Notes under the pieces: model-generated
Database searches by the model: none
Seen by the model: the letters and a program-made list of their open reading frames with translations, nothing else
Told to the model about the DNA's origin: nothing
Position numbers and translations under genes: made by a program
NCBI GenBank assembly: GCA_964452575.1
Contig: CAYVMN010000134.1
Span: forward strand, 1-13,487
Length of the DNA stretch: 13,487 bases
DNA from: CAYVMN01 sp964452575
Lineage (GTDB): Bacteria; Desulfobacterota; DSM-4660; Desulfatiglandales; Desulfatiglandaceae
Direction: 5' to 3'
In this document: in pieces, positions 8,401 to 13,487 of the stretch
Layout: each line of letters begins with the position of its first letter
How positions within the stretch are numbered: the stretch's first letter is position 1

Positions 8401-9585
8401 GTTTTCAAAGAAGTTGTTGGCCACTTCCTGGGTCGGGGGGCTGCTGGGTCGCATCTTCCTGTAGATATCGAGAACCCCTTCGTCAGGGGTATTGATCTTG
8501 TCCAGGAGCAAGGTCTCTCTAACCGTGCTACTCACACCTTGGGCATCCAACACAATACACTTTATCTCGGTAATACCCATTTCTTGAAGCAGTTCCAGTG
8601 ACTCACGGGTAAGGGTGTGGTTCACCTCAAGCAGGACCTCGCCTGTCTCGGGGACCACCACGTCGTCTGCCGTTACTCGGCCCTCAAGGTCCTCCTGGTT
8701 AATAGGTATACGGGTGATCCCGGCCGATTGAAGGGCCTTATGCAGCCTCTTGGAGTATTTTTCGCCCTGCTTGGCCAACGCCTCCCCAGTCTTCTTGTCG
8801 ACGATATCCCTGCTCACCTTCTTTTGGTACAGATGATCTATATTGGCCTCTTGCCAGTATCTCTTATTCTCTATCCAAATGCTTTCGGTATCATAGAAAT
8901 TTTGCAGAATCTCTTTCGTTGTGTAGCCGAGTGCCTTCAGTAGAATCGTGGCCGGAAATTTTCGTCTTCTGTCAATACGCACGTACAGGAGATCCTTGGG
9001 ATCAAATTCAAAATCAAGCCAAGACCCTCTTAAAGGGATAATACGGGCCGAATAGAGGAGCTTTCCGCTGGAATGGGTCTTGCCCTTGTCATGGTCGAAA
9101 AAGACCCCAGGGGAACGATGGAGTTGACTGACAACCGCCCTTTCGGTCCCGTTGATAATAAAAGTCCCCCGGTCAGTCATCATAGGAAGCGTCCCGAAAT
9201 AGATCTCTTGCTCCTTGATATCCCTGATGCTCCTCGTACCATTGGCGGCATCCGTATCAAACACAACCAGCCGGACCGTCAGTTTGATGGGGGCCTCGAA
9301 GGTCATGCCCTTGTTGAGGCAATCGTCCTCATCATATTTGACATCTTCAAAGGCATACTTGACAAATTCCAATGACGAGGTGCCTGCAAAATCCTGTATG
9401 GGGAAAACGCTCTTAAATGCCCCCTGCAGGCCAAATTCTTCACGCTCATCAGGTGGGACGCCTATTTGCAAAAACCGTTCATAGGAACGCCTTTGCATAT
9501 CTATTAGACTCGGGATCTCAACGACCTTCGCTATCTTCCCGAAATTTTTTCTTGGACGCCTGGCAGCACCATTTTGTTCGGTCAT
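5476..9585 (-). CDS. rpoB: DNA-directed RNA polymerase subunit beta
   Basis: The 1369-residue product is the second catalytic subunit of RNA polymerase. It starts MTEQNGAARRPRKNFGKIAK. The rifampicin-binding segment includes FFGTSQLSQFMDQTNPLSE with M523 equivalent to E. coli M515. The usual sensitive residues (Q513, D516, H526, R529, S531, L533 in E. coli numbering) are conserved. The active-site motif GDKMAGRHGNKGV puts K1084 and K1092 at the positions of E. coli K1065 and K1073. A highly charged insertion at about 945-1055 corresponds to the proteobacterial SI2 region, and an insertion in the first half matches SI1. The C-terminal region has the conserved YSLVTQQPLGGKAQFGGQR stretch. The ATG at 9583-9585 follows AAGGAGACACC. 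It lies 161 nt after rplL, behind a structured spacer. Confidence 0.99.
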   Translation of the reverse strand: MTEQNGAARRPRKNFGKIAKVVEIPSLIDMQRRSYERFLQIGVPPDEREEFGLQGAFKSVFPIQDFAGTSSLEFVKYAFEDVKYDEDDCLNKGMTFEAPIKLTVRLVVFDTDAANGTRSIRDIKEQEIYFGTLPMMTDRGTFIINGTERAVVSQLHRSPGVFFDHDKGKTHSSGKLLYSARIIPLRGSWLDFEFDPKDLLYVRIDRRRKFPATILLKALGYTTKEILQNFYDTESIWIENKRYWQEANIDHLYQKKVSRDIVDKKTGEALAKQGEKYSKRLHKALQSAGITRIPINQEDLEGRVTADDVVVPETGEVLLEVNHTLTRESLELLQEMGITEIKCIVLDAQGVSSTVRETLLLDKINTPDEGVLDIYRKMRPSSPPTQEVANNFFENLFSNINTYDLSKVGRLKLNHRLNLQVSLDQRTLRRQDILATVKELIKLKTTEATGDDIDNLGNRRVRAVGELLENQYRIGLVRMERAIKERMSLQEVETLMPHDLINSKPVSAVVKEFFGTSQLSQFMDQTNPLSEVTHKRRLSALGPGGLTRERAGFEVRDVHPTHYGRICPIETPEGPNIGLIVSLSTYARVNEFGFIETPYRKVVNGRATNDIEYLSALDEKDYPIAQANAPLDKRGRFIRKEAAVRIEGEAAKIPVRDVKYMDVSPDQLVSISASLVPFLEHDDANRALMGSNMQRQAVPLLKAKAPLVGTGIERVVSRDSGVSVIAKKHGVVEDVDASRIVIRSDTGSDDEAEVEIYKLVKFKRSNQNSCYTQKPIVKKGERVKKGQIIADGPASELGELALGQNVMVAFMSWGGYNFEDSVLISERVVKEDIYTSIHIEEFEVLSRDTKLGPEEITRDIPNVGDEALKNLDESGIIRIGAEIKAGDILVGKITPKGETQLSPEEKLLRAIFGDKAGDVKDTSLRVPPGVEGIVIDAKVFSRRGVDKDQRSLDIEAEEASRLEKDLRDEEDVISRSAREKLKEILVGKKLKTDLHDRKNGDLLLPAKKTIRPKDIKTFNIESWTGADIMATMDEIERVESILESFTDKMASIGKLFEDKIERLSIGDDLAPGVIKMVKVYVAVKRKLSVGDKMAGRHGNKGVLSRVLPVEDMPYFVDGTSVDIILNPLGVPSRMNAGQVLETHLGWASAGLGEQIGRLLDKMNSVDELRGKLKTLFDQEEYNKFFENLPDGDLIGRARLLKEGVPMASPVFDGAKEDEIKQFLKEAGLPVTGQTTLYDGRTGEPFDREVTVGIMYIMKLHHLVDDKLHARSIGPYSLVTQQPLGGKAQFGGQRLGEMEVWAMEAYGAAYTLQEFLTVKSDDVAGRTRMYERIVKGNNVLEAGLPESFKVLMKELQSLGLEIQLFEDSQI

Positions 9586-9605
9586 GGTGTCTCCTTGAAG
9601 TCTTG

Positions 9606-9680
9606 GCCCATAGCCACAAAGACCTGTTAGCCCTCTCTATAAGAGGGCATTACGAACGTCCGCCGCTCTGGGCTATGGGC
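9606..9680 (-). promoter_or_regulatory. Nested hairpin element in the rplL-rpoB spacer
   Basis: Two perfect ten-base arms, GCCCATAGCC (9606-9615) and GGCTATGGGC (9671-9680), enclose a second hairpin, GCCCTCT / AGAGGGC (9630-9636 and 9642-9648, five-base loop). The outer stem ends about 20 nt upstream of the rpoB start codon, just before its ribosome binding site. No T-run follows, so it is not a simple terminator. The E. coli rplL-rpoB spacer carries an attenuator and an RNase III site, and this element may play the same part. The remaining spacer (9681-9746) has a weak 5-bp inverted repeat (GCCAT/ATGGC) and nothing else clear. Confidence 0.6.
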
Positions 9681-9746
9681 TGTGAATATTTCTTGCTCAT
9701 GGCCTAAACGTGCATATGAATGCCATCTCTTGACTATGGCAACCAG

Positions 9747-10133
9747 CTACTTAATCTCCACCGTTGCGCCAGCCTCTTCCAGCTGAGCCTTGATGCCTTC
9801 TGCCTCCTCCTTCGGCACCCCTTCTTTTATTGGGGCAGGTGCCCCATCAACCACAGCTTTGGCCTCCTTTAGGCCCAGACCGGTGATGGCCCGAACCACC
9901 TTGATTACTTGTATTTTCTTCTCTCCAACTGTAGAGAGAATGACATCGAATTCTGTCTTCTCAGCTGCCTCTTCCTGGGCCTGAACAGCTGGTCCAGCGG
10001 ATGCAATCGCCACCGGAGCGGCGGCACTCACCCCAAATTTTTGCTCCAGTTCTTTCACAAACTCCGAGAGTTCGAGAACAGTCATGCTGGAAATATATTG
10101 AATGACATCTTCCTTGCTGATATTTTCTGCCAT
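9747..10133 (-). CDS. rplL: 50S ribosomal protein L7/L12
   Basis: L7/L12 forms the flexible stalk that recruits and stimulates translational GTPases such as EF-Tu and EF-G. The 128-residue acidic product shows three parts: an N-terminal dimerisation segment (about 1-36, with VLELSEFVKELEQKFGVS), an alanine-rich hinge (about 37-58), and the compact C-terminal domain (about 59-128). The last contains EKKIQVIKVVRAITGLGLKEAK, the factor-binding helix region. The ATG at 10131-10133 lies only two bases after the rplJ stop. Its Shine-Dalgarno AAGGAGGT is inside the end of rplJ, suggesting translational coupling. Several L7/L12 copies bind one L10, so regulation of the pair probably includes a strong start here. 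A 161-nt spacer leads on to rpoB. Confidence 0.99.
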   Translation of the reverse strand: MAENISKEDVIQYISSMTVLELSEFVKELEQKFGVSAAAPVAIASAGPAVQAQEEAAEKTEFDVILSTVGEKKIQVIKVVRAITGLGLKEAKAVVDGAPAPIKEGVPKEEAEGIKAQLEEAGATVEIK

Positions 10134-10135
10134 CT

Positions 10136-10687
10136 CTATGCTTCGACCTCCTTAATGTCTTGACCGGCTAATTTTCCTTTTTCCCGTTCAATGGCCTTTA
10201 GTACATTTAGTAGCTTGGCCATAACCCCACTTAAGACCCGGACCAAAGATGCAGGAACTGCCTGCATGACGGATAAAGTCTGAGCCAAGAGCGCATCTCT
10301 CCCCGGCAGCTCCGCCAGCCGCTTGACGCCCTCTGCGTCCAGCACTCTTCCGGATATTTGGCAGTTCCGAATCTGAAACTGCTTAAAATCCTTAGCAAAA
10401 CCAATTAGGGTCTTTGCAGTTGCAACCACATCTTCATATGTCAGTGCTATGGCTGAGGGCCCTTGCATATGCTCCTTGATCATCTCAGTATCGGTCCCTT
10501 GACTAGCCAGTTTCAGCAGTCTATTTTTTACGACCCTGAATTCGGCATCAATCTTCCTCAGCTCCCTTCGCAACCGATTCAATGCCTCCACATTGAGACC
10601 CTGGTAGTTCACTAGAAAAGCGCCAACCGCCTTCTCAAGCTGGCTATGAAAATCTGCTACGAAGCTTTCCTTCTCTTCCCTTTTCAT
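10136..10687 (-). CDS. rplJ: 50S ribosomal protein L10
   Basis: L10 anchors the L7/L12 stalk on 23S rRNA. With L7/L12 it also represses its own mRNA in E. coli. I start it at the ATG at 10685-10687, which has a strong GAGGAGGTGAGT ribosome binding site immediately upstream. This gives 183 residues beginning MKREEKESFVADF. A longer reading frame that adds 13 residues (MAYQCLLNGEEVS) has no support and would run through the Shine-Dalgarno. Family features include AFLVNYQGLNVEALNRLRRELR near the N-terminus, the FRVVKNRLLKLA segment, and a helical C-terminus that binds L7/L12. It is preceded by a 217-nt leader containing the L10-binding structure and followed after two bases by rplL. Confidence 0.97.
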   Translation of the reverse strand: MKREEKESFVADFHSQLEKAVGAFLVNYQGLNVEALNRLRRELRKIDAEFRVVKNRLLKLASQGTDTEMIKEHMQGPSAIALTYEDVVATAKTLIGFAKDFKQFQIRNCQISGRVLDAEGVKRLAELPGRDALLAQTLSVMQAVPASLVRVLSGVMAKLLNVLKAIEREKGKLAGQDIKEVEA

Positions 10688-10759
10688 ACTCACCTCCTCT
10701 CCGTTTAACAAGCATTGATATGCCAAAGACAGAGGTGTAGTTCCCTAACCCAGAGAAAT

Positions 10760-10851
10760 CAGTCTCGGTAGGCACTCGCTTTAAGCCCCACCCACCATGG
10801 AAGGGCCACTAACCCTCCAGTGCTCGGCAAGGCACCTACTGTCTTTGACTG
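10760..10851 (-). promoter_or_regulatory. L10 leader: autoregulatory RNA upstream of rplJ
   Basis: The transcribed strand has the signature AAAGACAGTAGGTGCC and, about 65 nt later, AGTGCCTACCGAGACTG. GTAGGTGC (10832-10839) pairs with GTGCCTAC (10768-10775), including two G-U pairs. CAGTC (10847-10851) pairs with GACTG (10760-10764), leaving an asymmetric internal loop like the known kink-turn. The middle can form an extended arm around CACTGG, AGGG and CCCTTCCATGGTG. The motif and position match the Rfam L10 leader family, which binds the L10-L7/L12 complex to reduce translation of rplJ-rplL. The flanks 10688-10759 and 10852-10904 hold the rplJ ribosome binding site and an AT-rich stretch without a convincing promoter. 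Confidence 0.85.
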
Positions 10852-10904
10852 AGAGCCACAGGCCCCCGGTTATTACATTCTTGCTTAGAGCCTCGATCTT
10901 ATTC

Positions 10905-11612
10905 CTATTGGTTCAAGAGATCTTTAACGTATGCGGGGTCTACCTTAATTCCGGGCCCCATAGTCGTGGAGATGCCAATACTTCTCAGGTATGTCCCTTT
11001 ACTGGCTGGTGGTTTTAACCTCAAGACAGTTTCCATAAATGCAGCGATATTTCCCAACAGTTTTTCAGCACCAAATGAAACCTTGCCCACAGGGGCATGG
11101 AGTATGCCTGCCTTTTCCACCCTAAAATCTATCTTCCCGGCCTTAATTTCCTCAACAGCTTTTGCCACATCAAATGTAACCGTACCTAATTTGGCGTTCG
11201 GCATCATACCCCTTGGACCCAAAATGCGGCCAAGTTTTCCCACCGAACTCATCATATCTGGCGTGGCGATCGCCTTGTCGAATTCAAGCCATCCCTTTTG
11301 AATCTTCTCTACGAGATCATCGGAGCCCACATAGTCTGCTCCTGCATCAAGGGCCTCCTTTTCTTTTTCTCCCTTGGCAAATACAGCCACACGGACTTTT
11401 TTCCCAACCCCGTGCGGCAATACCACGGTACCCCTCACCATCTGATCGGCATGCCTGGGGTCTACACCCAGCCTAACTGCCAAGTCCACGCTCTCGTCAA
11501 ATTTGGCATAGGCACAGTCAAGTGCCAACCCTATTGCCTCCTGAAAATTATATCTTTTTTGTTTATCGGTCTTTTGGGAACTACCCCTATAACCTTTCCC
11601 TCGCCTGGCCAT
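10905..11612 (-). CDS. rplA: 50S ribosomal protein L1
   Basis: L1 binds 23S rRNA at the mobile L1 stalk and takes part in E-site tRNA release. In many bacteria it represses its own L11-L1 mRNA. The 235-residue product contains the family signature LGPRGMMPNAKLGTVT at residues 131-146. The second RNA-binding part of domain I includes LRSIGISTTMGPGIKVD near the C-terminus. The start (MARRGKGYRGSSQK) is at the ATG 11610-11612, preceded by a GGAAGGAT-type ribosome binding site. It follows rplK by 21 bases, and a 217-nt gap with the L10 leader comes next. I did not identify an L1 binding site in the window. Confidence 0.98.
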   Translation of the reverse strand: MARRGKGYRGSSQKTDKQKRYNFQEAIGLALDCAYAKFDESVDLAVRLGVDPRHADQMVRGTVVLPHGVGKKVRVAVFAKGEKEKEALDAGADYVGSDDLVEKIQKGWLEFDKAIATPDMMSSVGKLGRILGPRGMMPNAKLGTVTFDVAKAVEEIKAGKIDFRVEKAGILHAPVGKVSFGAEKLLGNIAAFMETVLRLKPPASKGTYLRSIGISTTMGPGIKVDPAYVKDLLNQ

Positions 11613-11633
11613 TTCTATCCTTCCCCCAAAGAG

Positions 11634-12062
11634 CTAAGATTCGGTTACTGTTATACCCATGCTCCTGGCCGTCCCCTCGATAATCTTGGCTGCATTCTCC
11701 AAGTCATAGCTATTCAGGTCTTCAAACTTAAGCTTCGCTATCTCCTCCACCTGCTTTCGTGTAACCTCCGCCACCTTTTCTCGACTGGGATCCGCTGAAC
11801 CCTTGGCTATTTGGGCAGCCTGCTTCAAGAGTACCGAGGCTGGAGGCGTCTTTGTAATAAAGGAAAAAGACCTGTCAGCATAAATTGTGATTACAACAGG
11901 AATAACTGTGCCTAGCTGGTCTTGTGTTCTCGCATTAAACGCCTTACAGAACTCTGCTATGTTGACTCCGTGCTGACCCAATGCAGGGCCGATGGGAGGG
12001 GATGGGTTCGCTTGCCCCCCCTTTACCTGGAGCTTAACCGATCCAATTACCTTCTTTGCCAT
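11634..12062 (-). CDS. rplK: 50S ribosomal protein L11
   Basis: L11 binds the GTPase-associated centre of 23S rRNA and is needed for RelA activation in the stringent response. The 142-residue product has normal length. The N-terminal domain contains VKGGQANPSPPIGPALGQHG (residues 14-33), including the proline-rich segment targeted by thiostrepton. The RNA-binding C-terminal domain ends in the usual AARSMGI-type motif (GTARSMGITVTES). The ATG at 12060-12062 is preceded by GACGAGG, overlapping the tail end of the nusG-rplK junction (12 bases apart). It is followed by rplA. The pair rplK-rplA is commonly cotranscribed; no separate promoter was seen immediately upstream, so it likely belongs to the secE-nusG transcript. 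Confidence 0.98.
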   Translation of the reverse strand: MAKKVIGSVKLQVKGGQANPSPPIGPALGQHGVNIAEFCKAFNARTQDQLGTVIPVVITIYADRSFSFITKTPPASVLLKQAAQIAKGSADPSREKVAEVTRKQVEEIAKLKFEDLNSYDLENAAKIIEGTARSMGITVTES

Positions 12063-12074
12063 GATGAACCTCGT

Positions 12075-12605
12075 CTAAATCTTGTTCACCTGGATAAAAT
12101 CCAGTTCTACGGGAGTTGGACGTCCAAATACTGTAATGAGGACCCTCAATTTTTCCTTATCCGGTTTCATTTCCTCCACAACGCCCTGGAAATTGCTGAA
12201 CGGGCCGTCGATTACCCGAACCTCATCACCCTCTTCGAAGCTGTATTTGGGTCTTGGTTTGCTGATCCCTTCTTCCATCTGGCGGATCACCCGCTCTGCT
12301 TCCTCATCTGAGATAGGTGTTGGCTTGACCTCCCCCCCAACAAACCCAGTCACCTTGCCGGTATTCTTTACTGTGTGCCAGGTCTCGTCATTCAAGATCA
12401 TCTGAACCAGTATGTATCCGGGGTAGAATTTCCTGGAAGACGTCTTCTTCTGCCCTTTTCGAAGCTCGATCACCTGCTCCGTAGGCACAAGAATCTTACC
12501 GAAATACTTTTCCTGACCAAGGGTCTTCACCCTCTCCTCCAGGTTTGCTTTTACCTTGTTCTCAAAACCCGAATAGGTATGCACAATGTACCATTTTAGC
12601 TCCAT
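12075..12605 (-). CDS. nusG: Transcription elongation/antitermination factor NusG
   Basis: NusG binds RNA polymerase, reduces pausing, links to Rho and couples transcription with translation through ribosomal protein S10. With the ATG at 12603-12605 it has 176 residues, MELKWYIVHTYSGFENKVK onward. The NGN domain occupies about 4-115 (WYIVHTYSG, FYPGYILVQM). The C-terminal KOW domain spans about 124-176 (EGDEVRVIDGPFSNFQGVVE). An upstream TTG would add nine residues and overlap the secE stop, which is not supported by family start sites. The ribosome binding site is weak (GGCGG), and the start is 16 bases after secE, so translational coupling is likely. Confidence 0.97.
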   Translation of the reverse strand: MELKWYIVHTYSGFENKVKANLEERVKTLGQEKYFGKILVPTEQVIELRKGQKKTSSRKFYPGYILVQMILNDETWHTVKNTGKVTGFVGGEVKPTPISDEEAERVIRQMEEGISKPRPKYSFEEGDEVRVIDGPFSNFQGVVEEMKPDKEKLRVLITVFGRPTPVELDFIQVNKI

Positions 12606-12621
12606 AGAACTACCGCCAAGC

Positions 12622-12996
12622 TTACCCCACAATATTCTTGATAATCTTTATAAGGCCAAAATCAATTAGCCCTAGGAAAAAGGCTACCACAAGGGTGAGA
12701 ACGATCACTACGGCTGTGGAGGCAAACAATTCCTTTCGGGTGGGCCATTTGACCTTTGTGAGCTCCATCCTAGCCTCTCTCAAAAACTGTCCAGCCTTGT
12801 TAACGTATGTTGTAATTGAGCCTCTATCTCCCCCCTTCTTTTCGACTGCCCTCCTGGTGACGGCACGAAAAGGCTGTTGTTTTACCGGTTGTTGTTGGGC
12901 CTTCGCACTTGAATTTACCACAGACCCCTTTATTGACACCGGGGCTTTCTTCTTTGAGCCTTTCTTTTTCTTTAATCTCTGACTCTGTTTTTTCAT
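12622..12996 (-). CDS. secE: Preprotein translocase subunit SecE, with long basic N-terminal extension
   Basis: SecE is the small inner-membrane subunit that stabilises SecY in the protein-export channel. Residues about 61-124 form the single-helix SecE core: an amphipathic segment (FLREARMELTKVKWPTRKEL, ending near residue 90), then one membrane helix at about 93-113. Residues 1-60 are an unusual hydrophilic extension: a lysine-rich start, then a Gln/Pro/Lys-rich stretch that looks disordered and cytoplasmic. Many single-helix SecE proteins are only about 60-65 residues. No Met start occurs close to the core, so the extension is likely translated. The ribosome binding site before the ATG at 12994-12996 is weak. 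It is followed by nusG, the classic partner. Confidence 0.92.
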   Translation of the reverse strand: MKKQSQRLKKKKGSKKKAPVSIKGSVVNSSAKAQQQPVKQQPFRAVTRRAVEKKGGDRGSITTYVNKAGQFLREARMELTKVKWPTRKELFASTAVVIVLTLVVAFFLGLIDFGLIKIIKNIVG

Positions 12997-13106
12997 CTAT
13001 CTCTTAGATGCCCTGTTTTAGTGCTCTTGCATTTCAGTTAACATTGAAAACCCCACGGCCTGATAAGCGTCAAAAGGCCTTTTCTCTCACAAAAATATCC
13101 AAAAAA

Positions 13107-13183
13107 TGGCAGGCCAGGAGGGATTCGAACCCCCAACACCCGGATTTGGAGTCCGGTGCTCTAACCGTTAGAGCTACTGGCCT
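13107..13183 (-). tRNA. trnW: tRNA-Trp (CCA anticodon)
   Basis: The full cloverleaf is visible. The acceptor stem AGGCCAG pairs with CTGGCCT. The D arm is GCTC/GAGC. The anticodon stem CCGGA/TCCGG encloses loop CTCCAAA, giving anticodon CCA for tryptophan. A GTGTT variable loop and a T arm with TTCGAAT follow. The discriminator is G and the 3' CCA is encoded in the DNA. A tRNA-Trp just before secE is common in bacteria. It lies between rpmG and secE and is probably cut out of a longer transcript. Confidence 0.97.
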
Positions 13184-13196
13184 GCATTACATACTC

Positions 13197-13225
13197 ATTG
13201 TAAAACCAGGTCTCGCCATGGTCAC
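13197..13225 (-). promoter_or_regulatory. Possible promoter upstream of tRNA-Trp
   Basis: On the minus strand GTGACC (13220-13225, four of six -35 matches) is followed after 17 bases by TACAAT (13197-13202, five of six -10 matches). Transcription would start around 13189, a few bases upstream of the mature tRNA-Trp end. It could drive trnW-secE-nusG and the ribosomal genes that follow. Two imperfect boxes occur often by chance, so this is tentative. Confidence 0.4.
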
Positions 13226-13263
13226 TGCGCTCAAAGGATTGGCCATGACCCGAATAACCCAGA

Positions 13264-13413
13264 CTATTTCGTCTCCCTGTGAAGTGTATGTGTTCTGCAA
13301 AACCGGCAATATTTCTTAAACGCCAGTTTATCGGGAGTTTTTCTCTTGTTCTTCGTAGTAGTATAGTTCCTGTTCTTGCACTGCTCGCACGCCAGCGTAA
13401 CGATATCGCGCAT
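13264..13413 (-). CDS. rpmG: 50S ribosomal protein L33
   Basis: This is a 49-codon gene. It reads MRDIVTLACEQCKNRNYTTT at the start and ends CRFCRTHTLHRETK. L33 is a small protein of the large ribosomal subunit. C9-x2-C12 and C36-x2-C39 form the zinc ribbon, so this is the zinc-binding (C+) type. The ATG at 13411-13413 is preceded by an excellent Shine-Dalgarno, AAAGGAGG (13425-13432), which overlaps the tuf stop codon. A longer reading frame in another phase covers it (13161-13448) but is not real. Downstream comes tRNA-Trp. L33 between tuf and secE is a known arrangement in former Deltaproteobacteria and several other phyla. Confidence 0.97.
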   Translation of the reverse strand: MRDIVTLACEQCKNRNYTTTKNKRKTPDKLAFKKYCRFCRTHTLHRETK

Positions 13414-13431
13414 TTGTTAAGAGGCCTCCTT

Positions 13432-13487
13432 TTATTCCAAGATTTCACTAATTACGCCAGCGCCTACGGTCCTTCCACCCTCTCGTA
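13432..13487 (-). CDS. tuf: Elongation factor Tu, C-terminal fragment (runs off window)
   Basis: Reading minus from the window edge, the last 17 complete codons are REGGRTVGAGVISEILE followed by TAA (13432-13434). This is the typical end of EF-Tu domain III. The rest of the gene lies beyond base 13487. Together with the EF-Tu start at the left edge, it shows two tuf genes in the same orientation around the cluster, or a repeat that bounds the sequence. The stop codon overlaps the ribosome binding site of rpmG. Confidence 0.95.
   Translation of the reverse strand, partial: REGGRTVGAGVISEILE

Noticed and set aside
9630..9648. Hairpin GCCCTCT/AGAGGGC considered as an intrinsic terminator
   Set aside because: No T-run follows it on the transcribed strand, and rpoB must be expressed from upstream promoters.
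10852..10904. Possible promoter for rplJ in the AT-rich end of the rplA-rplJ spacer
   Set aside because: TAATAA resembles a -10 box, but no reasonable -35 box occurs at 16-18 bases, so it was not listed.
11298..11798. A 166-codon plus-strand frame
   Set aside because: It spans rplA and rplK in antisense with no homology signal. Both of those genes are unambiguous.
12606..12632. Upstream TTG start for nusG
   Set aside because: It would add nine residues not seen in the family and overlap the secE stop. The internal ATG (MELKWYIVHTYSG) matches the usual NusG start.
13072..13083. Perfect palindrome AAAAGGCCTTTT between tRNA-Trp and secE
   Set aside because: Only four A-T pairs with a four-base loop; too weak for a terminator and no known operator is recognised.
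13161..13448. A 95-codon minus-strand frame
   Set aside because: It covers rpmG in the wrong phase and runs into tRNA-Trp. The L33 frame has the ribosome binding site, length and CxxC motifs.

Overview
The window is a bacterial chromosomal segment carrying the conserved ribosomal-protein/RNA-polymerase cluster, read entirely from the minus strand. In transcription order (high to low coordinates) it holds: the last codons of a tuf gene, rpmG (L33), tRNA-Trp, secE, nusG, rplK (L11), rplA (L1), the L10 leader RNA, rplJ (L10), rplL (L7/L12), rpoB, rpoC, then rpsL (S12), rpsG (S7) and the first codons of another tuf gene. All complete genes look intact. I found no mobile element, CRISPR array, phage gene or foreign-looking insert.

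Organism: the RNA polymerase has separate beta and beta' genes. The beta subunit carries large insertions where Proteobacteria have them, and beta' carries a long insertion inside the trigger loop. This fits the Proteobacteria/Desulfobacterota group. The order tuf-rpmG-tRNA-Trp-secE-nusG resembles former Deltaproteobacteria. Genus cannot be read from this window.

Layout: bases 13487-12063 hold the tuf tail, L33, tRNA-Trp, SecE and NusG. Bases 12062-9747 hold the L11-L1 and L10-L7/L12 pairs, separated by a 217-nt gap that contains a recognisable L10-binding leader. A 161-nt gap with nested hairpins precedes rpoB, and a 111-nt gap separates rpoB from rpoC. The 191-nt gap after rpoC holds a near-consensus sigma-70 promoter that probably starts the rpsL-rpsG-tuf unit. 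Spacing elsewhere is tight (2-21 nt) between most neighbours, with Shine-Dalgarno sites sometimes inside the previous gene, which suggests translational coupling. The products serve translation (ribosomal proteins, EF-Tu, tRNA), transcription and its elongation (RpoB, RpoC, NusG) and protein export (SecE).

Most notable points: rpsG is followed directly by tuf, with no fusA between them, unlike the common rpsL-rpsG-fusA-tuf order. The window also starts and ends inside tuf genes in the same orientation, so it is bracketed by what are probably near-identical repeats. This may explain where the sequence ends. L33 is a real 49-codon gene that a longer out-of-frame ORF hides. I did not find a convincing undescribed system; the interest lies in regulatory RNA structures and gene-order details.
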